Positions 1 through 7,402 of a stretch of DNA of 35,743 bases are shown here, one piece after another; the stretch's first letter is position 1, and each line of letters opens with the position of its first letter. Source of the stretch: Planctomycetota bacterium. Lineage in GTDB: Bacteria; Planctomycetota; UBA11346. The stretch lies in NCBI GenBank assembly GCA_003136555.1, contig PLEW01000149.1:726-36468 (forward strand), read 5' to 3'. The notes below the pieces were generated by a model, which searched no databases, was not told the DNA's origin, and worked only from the letters and a program-made list of their open reading frames with translations. A program made the translations under genes and the position numbers.

Positions 1-263
1 CCGGGCAGGGACTGGCTCTCGATATGCTCGATATCGTTGACCGTGGTGGTGATGAAGCGCTCGAAGCCGGAGATGACGCGCTTCTCCATGTCATCGGGAG
101 ACATGCCATTGTAGGTGAAGACCACGGCGACGATCGGGATGTCGATCTCGGGCAGCAGATCGGTGCCCATGCGGCGGATGGTGATCACCGCCAGCAGGAT
201 GGTGATGATCGCGATCACCACGAAGGTATAAGGGCGCCGGAGCGCTAGGGCGACGAGCCACAT
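1..263 (-). CDS. RND-family efflux transporter, N-terminal fragment (runs off the left edge)
   Basis: The minus-strand reading frame opens with an ATG at 263 and stays open for 87 codons to the window edge. The protein starts MWLVALALRRPYTFVVIAI, followed by a hydrophobic first membrane helix and then GTDLLPEIDIPIVAVVFTY and SPDDMEKRVISGFE. This is the classic N-terminus of RND permeases (AcrB/MdtB/CusA superfamily): a short cytoplasmic lead, TM1, then the start of the porter domain with the P-E-I-D-x-P motif. Family members are inner-membrane proton-driven exporters that work with a membrane-fusion protein and an outer-membrane channel. Neither partner is in this window. Substrate class cannot be set from 87 residues. 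The start is supported by homology rather than by a good ribosome site, since GAGGA lies rather far upstream. Confidence 0.85.
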   Translation of the reverse strand, partial: MWLVALALRRPYTFVVIAIITILLAVITIRRMGTDLLPEIDIPIVAVVFTYNGMSPDDMEKRVISGFERFITTTVNDIEHIESQSLP

Positions 264-575
264 GCAGGTTGCTGCCGTCCTCGAGGTGATGTCTGCGGGG
301 ATGCGCCCGGAGCGGTCCGGACGCGGAAGTGGGACACCGGATGGGCAGGGACAGCACCCATGCTTGCGCGTCTTGTGCCAATGCGGGCGCGGTACCCATG
401 GCGCAGCCGGGCATCACTGGCTGGCTGGGCACCACCTCCCCAGCAGGGCTGGTTGCGCCATCAGCACTAGGGTTGCCATGCATGCCACCCCGATGGGCTC
501 CCCGGGATAGCCCTTGGCCGGCCCCGGCGGCGATGCGCGAGGGCTGGCCTCTGCGCCCTGCGCGATGGCTTGGCG
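264..575. other. Intergenic stretch without a recognisable gene
   Basis: This stretch lies between the RND start and the methyltransferase stop, both on the minus strand. It presumably holds the RND promoter and 5' leader. Open frames here are proline/arginine/glycine-rich shadows with no family motif. I saw no strong hairpin or clear sigma-70 promoter. Confidence 0.4.
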
Positions 576-1391
576 TCAGGCCCTGGGCAGATCCCCAGGC
601 CGGCGCGCGACCAGGGCATGGCCCTCGACCACCTCGTTGATCAGACCATCGGCGGTGGCATGGGGCGCTAAGGCGGTGCGTACCCGCAAAGCCAGATCCT
701 CCTTGCTGAAGCCCGGGGTGCCATGCCATACCTTGCCGAAGGACAGGGCGCGGTCGACGAAGTGCTCGATGGGGGTCGAACGGCGTTCGAGCACGGAGAT
801 GCGCTCGAGGTGGCTGAACGGGGAGTTCAGCAGGATGGCCTCGTGGATGGGCTCCCCGCGCAGCTTGGCCAGTGCGCTCTCGTCCTTGCCATAGCTGTCG
901 AGCAGCGCCTCGAAGGCCGGGCGCCAGGCGTTATCGGGCACCTCCGGGAAGCGGTCCCCGATGAGCGCCACCGCCCCTCCGGCATCGGTGATAGCGTCGA
1001 GCGCCAGCAGCGTGGCCGCGCGATCGGTCCAATGGAACGATCTGCCGAAAGTGGTCAGGCGGACACGCCCGAATTGCGAGCCGATGTCGTAGGAGGTCCC
1101 TTGGGTGAAGGCGATCGCAGCGCCGGCGCGCTGGGCATTGGCACGTGCCACCTCCAGCATCTCCAGCGAGGGATCCAGGCCGGTGACGGTGCCCGCGTGG
1201 CGGGCGAAATCGATGGCCAGGAAGCCCGGTCCGGTGCCGACGTCGAGGACGGCATGCGCGCGCGTCAAACCGATCACGGCTGCGATCCGCTGGCTCAGGA
1301 GGCGGGGGTAGACCGGGCGCCCGGTGGAATAGTAGCGCGCGGCATCCTTGAACCGGGTGGGATAGAAGTTCTGGCGGGTGGCGGTGGTCAT
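576..1391 (-). CDS. Class I SAM-dependent methyltransferase
   Basis: The protein is 271 aa from ATG 1391. The frame continues upstream, but only the part from MTTATRQNFYPTRF looks like protein, and the upstream part is low-complexity. The nucleotide-binding motif I is VLDVGTGPGFLA near residues 48-60, with the acidic residue after strand 2 in TGLDPSLEM. FGRSFHWTDRAA is typical of the UbiE/Methyltransf_11 type. Such enzymes transfer a methyl group from SAM to a small molecule or natural product; the acceptor is unknown. It lies 202 bp downstream of the amidase and upstream of the RND gene, all on minus, but the spacing does not prove one operon. Family call is confident; the substrate is open. 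Confidence 0.85.
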   Translation of the reverse strand: MTTATRQNFYPTRFKDAARYYSTGRPVYPRLLSQRIAAVIGLTRAHAVLDVGTGPGFLAIDFARHAGTVTGLDPSLEMLEVARANAQRAGAAIAFTQGTSYDIGSQFGRVRLTTFGRSFHWTDRAATLLALDAITDAGGAVALIGDRFPEVPDNAWRPAFEALLDSYGKDESALAKLRGEPIHEAILLNSPFSHLERISVLERRSTPIEHFVDRALSFGKVWHGTPGFSKEDLALRVRTALAPHATADGLINEVVEGHALVARRPGDLPRA

Positions 1392-1593
1392 GGCGTGGTC
1401 CGGATTGCGAGGTGATGGGAGACGATGGAGATAGCGCAGGGAATGCCGGAGGCGGATCACATCAGGAGCGCGATTCCGCCCCTGGCAGGGTGCGGCGCTG
1501 TTGCCTATGCAGCGGCCGGTGCTTCGCGGCTGGCGCGGATGCAACAGCAGGCGCTCTGCCTGCCGGCCGATCCGGCAGGTCCACAGGGGACGA

Positions 1594-3045
1594 TCATCCG
1601 GGAATCCAGGCGAGATCGGGGCGCGGGAATGCGCCCCGCGAGAGCTCGAGCTGATGCGCCGCCCGCAGGACCAGCCCGTCGTCGCCGAAACGTCCGACCA
1701 GCTGGACGGCAACCGGCAACCCGTCCGATGAGAGGCTGATGGGCAGGCTGATCGCCGGCTGGCGGGTCAGGCTGAAGGTCCCGACGTAGGATGGCGTCGA
1801 CCAGCCCGACGGCCGGACGCTGCCAGGAACCGGCAGCAGGGGAGCCACCGTCGAGGTCGCAGGCGTCAGCAGCAGATCGATGTGCTCGAAGGCCACCGCG
1901 ACCGCATCGGCCAGAGCGACCCGGGCCGCCTCCGCTTCGAGATAGGCGATGCCGGTGAGCGCCTCTCCTTCGGCTGCCCGCTGCTGGACTTCCGGACCGA
2001 CGAGATGCCGATTTCCGGCAGGGATGCCACGTACGGTGAGCGCGGCCCGTCCGGCCGCGAGGGTGCGCAGGATCGGCCCGGCAGGGGGGAGATCCAGCGT
2101 CACCTCCTCGACCAGGGCGCCGATCCCGCGCAATCGGTCGACGGCGGCGGAGAAGGCGCGGGCGACATCGGGATCGAGATGGGGCGCACCCGCATGCTCA
2201 AGCGCGACCGTGTATCCGATGCGTACGCCATCCAGCGATTCGGCGAGCTGCTGATGCCAGGGACGCGGCGGCTGCGGGAGATGGAAGGGATCGCGGCGGT
2301 CCGGCCTGGCCAGCACGCCGAAAAGCAGGGCGGCATCGCTGACCGAGCGCGCAATGGGACCGACATGGGCGGGCACGCCGATGAATGAGGCCGGCGCGTG
2401 CGCCACACGGCCGAAGGTGGGCTTGAAGCCGACCACGCCGCTATAGGCGGCGGGTGTGCGGATCGATCCGCCGCCATCGGTCCCCACAGCGATCGGACCC
2501 AACCCTGCGGCGACCGCCGCGACGGCGCCCGAGCTGCTTCCTCCCGGTGTCCGCGCAGGATCCCAGGGATTATGGGTGGCGCCGCCGCTGCGGCCCTGCG
2601 CATGGCCCCCGAGCCCGAATTCGGCCGTCGCCGTGGTGCCCAGGATCACCGCGCCATGCTCGCGCAGTCGCGCTGCGGCAGGCGAGTCGGCATGTGCCGG
2701 GAGGTAGGAGGTCGCCAAGGAGCCGCGCCGGTTCGGCCAGCCGGCGACAGCCAGCAGGTCCTTGAGGGACACCGGCACGCCATCGAGCAGCCCTGATGGA
2801 TGACCCCGAAGCCAGCGCTCGGCGGACGCTGCCGCAGCCTCACGCGCCGTCTCCACTGCCACCTGTGCGAATGCGCCCAGGTGGGGATCGGTCCAGGCGA
2901 TGCGCTCGAGGATGGCATCGATCACCGTCACCGGGGACAATGATCCTGCCCGATAGCGCTCGATCAGCTCGCCGGCGCCGAGTTGGGATAGCGTGTCGGT
3001 GTCGGTGACGGAACTCGCGGTCTTCGGGTTGGTGTGGGTGGCCAT
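1594..3045 (-). CDS. Amidase-signature family hydrolase
   Basis: The protein is 483 aa from ATG 3045. An upstream in-frame extension of 33 codons is possible but unprotein-like. It shows the full amidase-signature Ser-cisSer-Lys triad: Lys95 in PVSLKDLLA, cis-Ser170 in GGSSSGAVAA and nucleophile Ser194 in GTDGGGSIRTPA. The 24-residue Ser-Ser spacing matches known members (for example FAAH and malonamidase E2). Members hydrolyse carboxamide bonds and are normally cytoplasmic. It resembles stand-alone amidases more than GatA, because no gatB or gatC lies nearby. No signal peptide is seen. It is flanked by a HAD hydrolase and a methyltransferase in the same direction, with gaps of 112 and 202 bp. 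The substrate is not predictable. Confidence 0.9.
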   Translation of the reverse strand: MATHTNPKTASSVTDTDTLSQLGAGELIERYRAGSLSPVTVIDAILERIAWTDPHLGAFAQVAVETAREAAAASAERWLRGHPSGLLDGVPVSLKDLLAVAGWPNRRGSLATSYLPAHADSPAAARLREHGAVILGTTATAEFGLGGHAQGRSGGATHNPWDPARTPGGSSSGAVAAVAAGLGPIAVGTDGGGSIRTPAAYSGVVGFKPTFGRVAHAPASFIGVPAHVGPIARSVSDAALLFGVLARPDRRDPFHLPQPPRPWHQQLAESLDGVRIGYTVALEHAGAPHLDPDVARAFSAAVDRLRGIGALVEEVTLDLPPAGPILRTLAAGRAALTVRGIPAGNRHLVGPEVQQRAAEGEALTGIAYLEAEAARVALADAVAVAFEHIDLLLTPATSTVAPLLPVPGSVRPSGWSTPSYVGTFSLTRQPAISLPISLSSDGLPVAVQLVGRFGDDGLVLRAAHQLELSRGAFPRPDLAWIPG

Positions 3046-3157
3046 ATGACGAGCAGAGCAACCTCCATGCCGAATCCCGCGGTATCCCCGCATGGTGGTG
3101 GTTGATGGCCCGTTCGGCCTCGGGCGGGCATGCCGGGAAGGCATCGCATTCTGGTCC

Positions 3158-3898
3158 TCAGCGGCGTCTTGCCTGCGCGCCGCTGGGTGCTGACCGGGAA
3201 CGGCCGCTGTTCACGCCCTTCTCGACGCCGTGCAGCTGGAGCTGCGCCAAGCTGGTGATGGTCGGCAGCGACTGCTGTGGCTGGGCCTGGTTCCGATTCA
3301 GCCACCAGCCACCCAGCCCGGCGGCGATGGCCGCCCGCGCATCGAGCTCCGGATGGTCACCAACATGCAGCGCGTCCCCTCCATCGACACCGAGCGCCCG
3401 GCATGCGGCGTGGAAGATGGCCGCGTCCGGCTTGCGTACGCCCATGCTGTCGGGATCGGCGACGATGCGGAAGCGATCGCGGATGCCGACCGTCCTGAGC
3501 TTGCTCTCCGGCAGTCCGGCCTGGCTATTGGTGATGACGCCCAGGGGCAGCTGCGCCAGGCGGTCGAGGGCCGGGATGACGTCGGCGAAGAGCCGTGTCC
3601 CGCAGCGATAACCCTCGAGATAGGTGGCGAAGCGCCGGTCGGCCTCCTCATCGCCGAGATCGGGCAGCGCGAAAACCTGGCGCACGCGCGCCCGCCGCTG
3701 TTCGGGAAAGGTCAGCTCGCCGCGCACGAAGCGGGGGTAGATGAGCGCGAAGGCGGTCTGCCAGACGGCGTAGTGGTCGGTCCCTGCGGGCAGATCGCCG
3801 CTATGGGCCGAGCAGACGCATTCAGCGCCATGCCGGACCGCCGCCTGATCATCGATGAGCGTGTCATCGAGGTCGAAGAACAAGGCGCGGACCGTCAT
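3158..3898 (-). CDS. HAD-superfamily hydrolase (subfamily IA type)
   Basis: The protein is 246 aa from ATG 3898. All four HAD motifs are visible: motif I FDLDDTL with nucleophile Asp9 and acid/base Asp11, motif II VITNS with Thr123, motif III Lys156 in VRKPDAAIF, and motif IV HVGDHPELDARAA with Asp181 and Asp186. The helical insertion after motif I is the C1 cap typical of phosphoglycolate-phosphatase/YjjG-like or haloacid-dehalogenase-like enzymes. The motif I residues favour a phosphatase. The C-terminal 25 residues are basic and poorly conserved in appearance. It lies between the nitroreductase and the amidase. The substrate is unknown. Confidence 0.88.
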   Translation of the reverse strand: MTVRALFFDLDDTLIDDQAAVRHGAECVCSAHSGDLPAGTDHYAVWQTAFALIYPRFVRGELTFPEQRRARVRQVFALPDLGDEEADRRFATYLEGYRCGTRLFADVIPALDRLAQLPLGVITNSQAGLPESKLRTVGIRDRFRIVADPDSMGVRKPDAAIFHAACRALGVDGGDALHVGDHPELDARAAIAAGLGGWWLNRNQAQPQQSLPTITSLAQLQLHGVEKGVNSGRSRSAPSGAQARRR

Positions 3899-4008
3899 GG
3901 ATCAGCAGGCGGTCCAGGCGCTGCCTCGGCTGCGATGATCGTGCGTCGCATGTGCGCCAGCAGCTGGATGGCGAGGAGGCAACCGCCTCCCGGGCGTCGG
4001 CTCACCGC

Positions 4009-4734
4009 TCACGCGAGGGAAGCTCGATGCTGCACCACCTCCTCGAGCGGGAAACGCACCTTGGCGGCATGGGCATTGGCGTCATTGGCGGCATGGTATC
4101 CGGCCGTGGCGAGCACCACGCTGCGGTATCTGCCGCCATCCAGGCCCAGCAGGCGGTCATAGGCGGCGGGATCGAAGCCGCCGTGGGCGCAGGTATCGAT
4201 GCCGAGCAGGATGGCCGAGGTGAGGAACTGGCCGAGCGCGATGTGCACCTGGTAGCGGGCGGACTCCACGGCGTGGAAGCCGGGACGCGGCGTGGTGACG
4301 AGGTTGGCCGTCAGGCGCTGACGCTGCGCCTCGATCTGATCGGCCGGGGTTCCGCGCACCTCACCGACACGCGCGAGCCAACGGTCGATGTCCGTGCTGT
4401 CGAGGGAGGTGCGGGCGAGGAAGACCACCAGGTGCGAGGCATCGGCGATCTGGCGCTGGCCGAAGGAGTGCGGCACCAGCTGCTCCCGTACGGCGCGGTC
4501 GGTTATGACCAGGAAGCGCCAGGGTTGCAGGCCGCTGGAAGAAGCCGAATAGAGGAGGGCCTGCTCCAGGGCCGCCCAATGGCTGGCAGGGATGGTGCGG
4601 GCAGGGTCGTATTTCTTGGTAGCATAGCGCCGCTGGCTGAGGGCGATGAGCTGATCGGGTTCGAGGACGGGGACCTGGTCGGCGACCAGCCTCGGTACGG
4701 GGGCTGCGGCGGAGACGGGTGAGGGAGCGGTCAT
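4009..4734 (-). CDS. NfsB-like FMN nitroreductase family protein
   Basis: The protein is 241 aa from ATG 4734, which has an AGGA ribosome site 7 nt upstream. The open frame continues far upstream but only as antisense to the dioxygenase gene. Motifs include RRYATKKYDP (FMN phosphate-binding Arg/Lys region), SASSSGLQPWRFLVI (flavin and substrate pocket) and a C-terminal ATAGYHAAND followed by VRFPLEEVVQ. These match oxygen-insensitive NAD(P)H nitroreductases and dihydropteridine-reductase-like proteins, which reduce nitroaromatics, quinones or flavins in the cytoplasm as homodimers. It is divergently transcribed from the TauD-type dioxygenase across 288 bp. A possible role is flavin or quinone reduction for neighbouring oxygenases, but this is inference. 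Confidence 0.88.
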   Translation of the reverse strand: MTAPSPVSAAAPVPRLVADQVPVLEPDQLIALSQRRYATKKYDPARTIPASHWAALEQALLYSASSSGLQPWRFLVITDRAVREQLVPHSFGQRQIADASHLVVFLARTSLDSTDIDRWLARVGEVRGTPADQIEAQRQRLTANLVTTPRPGFHAVESARYQVHIALGQFLTSAILLGIDTCAHGGFDPAAYDRLLGLDGGRYRSVVLATAGYHAANDANAHAAKVRFPLEEVVQHRASLA

Positions 4735-4814
4735 AGCGGATCCTGGGTTGGCATGATTCTGGCAGGTGCACCGTTGTGTCGGGGAGCTCCTGCCATTGGG
4801 CCAAGGCTGAGCAC

Positions 4815-4853
4815 CTCGGCGGTTCGGCTCGCTTAAGCATTTTCCGTGCCGAG
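4815..4853. promoter_or_regulatory. Nested dyad in the divergent nitroreductase/dioxygenase promoter region
   Basis: CTCGGC (4815-4820) and GCCGAG (4848-4853) form an inverted repeat around a perfect palindrome GCTTAAGC (4831-4838). The two share nearly the same centre and sit between two divergent genes. This is the pattern of a dimeric regulator site. No regulator gene is adjacent, so the cognate factor is unknown. Confidence 0.3.
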
Positions 4854-5022
4854 ATGGGGCCGTCGAAATGGGGCGATTACACCGCGAAAACCCGTCCGCC
4901 AGGCAGCACACTGTCACCAGCCCTGCTGCCCTGGCAACAGACGCTCGCGGCGAGAGCGATGCGCAGGACGAGCGATCTGGCACCACTTTCGCTCGTGCTG
5001 CCCAATCACATATGGAGATACC

Positions 5023-5865
5023 ATGCCGGTTGCTCTGGCCAGCGAAGTCGACGCGCTCACCGTCGAGCTCTTCACCCCCAATCTTGGTGCGACCATTGCA
5101 GGAGTGGATCTCCGACGTCCGGTGCAGGATGCAGTGGCCGGCCGCCTGCAGCATGCGCTCCAGCTGCATGGCGTGCTGTTCTTCCGCAATCAGGATCTGA
5201 ACAGCGCGCAGTTCCTCGCGGCGGCCAAGCTGTTCGGCGAACCGCTGCGCCACAACCCCTACCTGCCATCGCTGCCTGAGCATGATGGGGTCGAGATCAT
5301 TGAGTCGGGCACCGCCGGCCGCCGCATCCTGGCCAATGAGAGCTGGCATAGCGATGTCACCTGGGTGGCGCCGCCGCCCCAGGCCACCGCGATCTATGGC
5401 GCGGAGCTCCCGGCCTTCGGCGGGGACACGGTGTGGTCCAGCGCAGGCGACGCCTATGACGCGCTCGATCCGCGCCTGGCCGCCTACCTCGAGTCGCTGA
5501 CGGCGGTGAACGTCGTCGATGCCAACGGCCATGCACGCATCGACGGACAGGATGACTACCTCACCACCCTGCGCGCCAAGCATCCGCCGATCGATGTGCC
5601 GGTCATCGTCGCGCACCCGGTCACCGGGCGGAAGACCATCTTCGTCACCGAACTGCATACCCTCTACATCAAAGGCGTCAGCCGCACCACCAGCGAGAGC
5701 CTCCTGCGCCTGCTCTATGGCCTGATCAGCGATCCGGTGCGCCAGGCGCGCTTCACCTGGGAGCCGAGCACATTCGTCATATGGGACAACCGCCTGGTGC
5801 AGCACCGCGGCATCCACGATTATGGGGTCCAGCGCCGCATCCTCTGGCGGGCGACCCTGGCATGA
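5023..5865 (+). CDS. TauD/TfdA-family Fe(II)/2-oxoglutarate dioxygenase
   Basis: The protein is 280 aa from ATG 5023, with GGAG 5 nt upstream. The earlier in-frame ATG at 4846 gives a non-homologous leader. The iron-binding facial triad is visible: His109 and Asp111 in WHSDVTW and distal His261 in WDNRLVQHRG. Arg272 or Arg276 near the C-terminus would bind 2-oxoglutarate. GDTVWSSAGDAYDAL is also family-typical. TauD relatives hydroxylate the carbon next to a sulfonate, sulfate ester or ether, releasing sulfite, sulfate or a phenol plus an aldehyde. The stop overlaps the start of the SBP gene (ATGA at 5862-5865), so uptake and oxidation look translationally coupled. This suggests an imported organosulfonate or similar substrate. 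Exact substrate unknown. Confidence 0.92.
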   Translation: MPVALASEVDALTVELFTPNLGATIAGVDLRRPVQDAVAGRLQHALQLHGVLFFRNQDLNSAQFLAAAKLFGEPLRHNPYLPSLPEHDGVEIIESGTAGRRILANESWHSDVTWVAPPPQATAIYGAELPAFGGDTVWSSAGDAYDALDPRLAAYLESLTAVNVVDANGHARIDGQDDYLTTLRAKHPPIDVPVIVAHPVTGRKTIFVTELHTLYIKGVSRTTSESLLRLLYGLISDPVRQARFTWEPSTFVIWDNRLVQHRGIHDYGVQRRILWRATLA

Positions 5866-6965
5866 ACCTGCTCCGCCTCGCCGCTGCGGCCGTCATCATG
5901 GTTGCGGCAAGCACATCCCCGCTGGTCCTGCAGGCCGAGGATCGGCCGCCGTCCATCCGCATCGGGCTGCCGACCGTGGGCGTGGGCGGCAAGCCGTACA
6001 TCGGCGGCACGGTGGTCGCCACCGTGCATGGCAAGCAGCTGCTGGAGCAGGTCTTCGGACCGCTCGGCATCGCAATCGAATGGAGCCTGAACAAGGGGGC
6101 TGGGCCAGTGGTCAACGAGCAGCTCGCCAATCACCAAGTCGATTTCGCCTGCTATGGCGACCTGGCGGCGATCATCGGAAAGGGAGTGGGCATCCGCAGC
6201 AAGGTGCTGCTGGCAGGAGGTCGAGGGGCGAACATCTACCTCGCCGTACGCGCGGATTCGCCGTTCCATGCATTCAACGACCTCCTTGGCAAACGCCTGG
6301 TGGTCTTCAAGGGCACTGCCATCCAGCTGCTGGCCTCGCGTCTGCTCGCTCAGCGCGGACTGGGCGAGGCGGACTTCCGTTCCGTGGTCCTCGATACCAC
6401 GGCCGCCATCCCGGCACTGCTGGCTGGCGATGTCGATGCCGCCTGGGGTGTCAGCACCATCCTCGAATTCGTCCAGCGCGGCGATCTGCGCGTCGTCGCG
6501 AGCTCCCGCGATGCGCCGCCAGCAGCGGATCAGCTGCGTCCGACCTACGCGAATGTGCTGGTGGTCGATGAGGATTTCGCCGCGCGCTATCCCAGCATCG
6601 TCCAGCAGGTGGTGACGATCTTCGTCCGGGAAGCCGCCTGGGCCAGCGATGAGGCGAACCGCGATGAGGCGTTCCGGCTCTGGGCGCGCTCAGGAACACC
6701 GGAAGCGGTCTATCGCCAGGATTTCGACGGCGATACCCTGGCCTCGCGCAATTCACCACTCCTGGATCCGGGCTTCCGCGCCGCCTTCCAGGCCAGCATC
6801 GATCGGGCGCGGGAATTCAAGCTCGTACGTGCACCAGTCGATTGTGCGACCTGGATCGACGATCATTTCCTCGACACCTCCCTGCGCGAGCTGTCGCTAG
6901 TCGACCACTGGGCGCCTACGGATGCGCTCGGACATCCGCTGGCGGTCATGCACCCAGCGCACTGA
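5862..6965 (+). CDS. Periplasmic SsuA/TauA-like substrate-binding protein (orphan SBP 1)
   Basis: The protein is 367 aa from ATG 5862, sharing 4 bases with the dioxygenase stop. A Sec signal peptide (MNLLRLAAAAVIMVAAS through about LQA) precedes IRIGLPTVGVGGKP. The NMT1/SsuA-like fold shows in the lobe-spanning features: DFACYGDLAAI, a hinge around FKGTAIQLLASRLL, and PALLAGDVDAAWG. No ATPase or permease lies beside it. Two clear paralogs occur in the window (9683-10759 and 14654-15706), sharing GVGG/GVGA, KGAGP, GDLA, FKGTA and a C-terminal RAPVD/RHPID plus W motif. It probably binds the substrate of the coupled dioxygenase, but that is inference. Confidence 0.9.
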   Translation: MNLLRLAAAAVIMVAASTSPLVLQAEDRPPSIRIGLPTVGVGGKPYIGGTVVATVHGKQLLEQVFGPLGIAIEWSLNKGAGPVVNEQLANHQVDFACYGDLAAIIGKGVGIRSKVLLAGGRGANIYLAVRADSPFHAFNDLLGKRLVVFKGTAIQLLASRLLAQRGLGEADFRSVVLDTTAAIPALLAGDVDAAWGVSTILEFVQRGDLRVVASSRDAPPAADQLRPTYANVLVVDEDFAARYPSIVQQVVTIFVREAAWASDEANRDEAFRLWARSGTPEAVYRQDFDGDTLASRNSPLLDPGFRAAFQASIDRAREFKLVRAPVDCATWIDDHFLDTSLRELSLVDHWAPTDALGHPLAVMHPAH

Positions 6966-7402
6966 AATCGCCTCGGCATGCCAAGCCATGCCGGCAACCG
7001 CTGCACATCCAGCAACAGCTCACCGACCCCATCGGATCGCTGCCGCCGGGAGCGTCGGATCATGCCGATCTGCTTGATGGCCCACAGCTCGACAGCTCGT
7101 GCTGTTGAAGAGGCAACTCGCGCTCTGACGCGCGTCCTTGCGCGAACAGCCGATGACCGCAGCAAAATCGTCGTAGACAGCGGGGCTCGAGGTTTCCAGG
7201 AGGGGCGGGACCCCTGCCCGCTGCCATCGGCGCGCCAGCCTGACTCTTCGGCAATGGCACGGAAGATGCTCTCTTTGGCTCCTGGTACCACCCCTCGGTT
7301 GCCGCTTGCCAGGGTGCCCGTGACTGCTGACCGATGCGCCGACCCATGATCACGGATGATCCTTTTCCTGCCCATCCCACCAGAACCCAGTAGGGCACCG
7401 CT
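6966..7402. other. 437-bp gap without a recognisable gene
   Basis: This gap lies between SBP 1 and the flavoprotein gene on the same strand. A 123-codon frame at 6978-7349 (+) and overlapping minus-strand frames are open, but none shows a family motif or a GC3 pattern like the neighbours. Apart from the small hairpin right after the SBP stop, nothing convincing is seen. It may contain the promoter of the flavoprotein-ferredoxin pair. Confidence 0.35.
6974..6993 (+). terminator. Short hairpin after SBP 1
   Basis: CGGCATG (6974-6980) pairs perfectly with CATGCCG (6987-6993) across a 6-nt loop, beginning 8 nt after the SBP stop. There is no T-tract, so it is only a possible terminator or 3'-end-stabilising hairpin. 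Confidence 0.3.

Noticed and set aside
4735-5817. Long minus-strand extension of the nitroreductase frame to 602 codons
   Set aside because: It is antisense to the TauD-type gene. The nitroreductase has a good ribosome site and family N-terminus at 4734.
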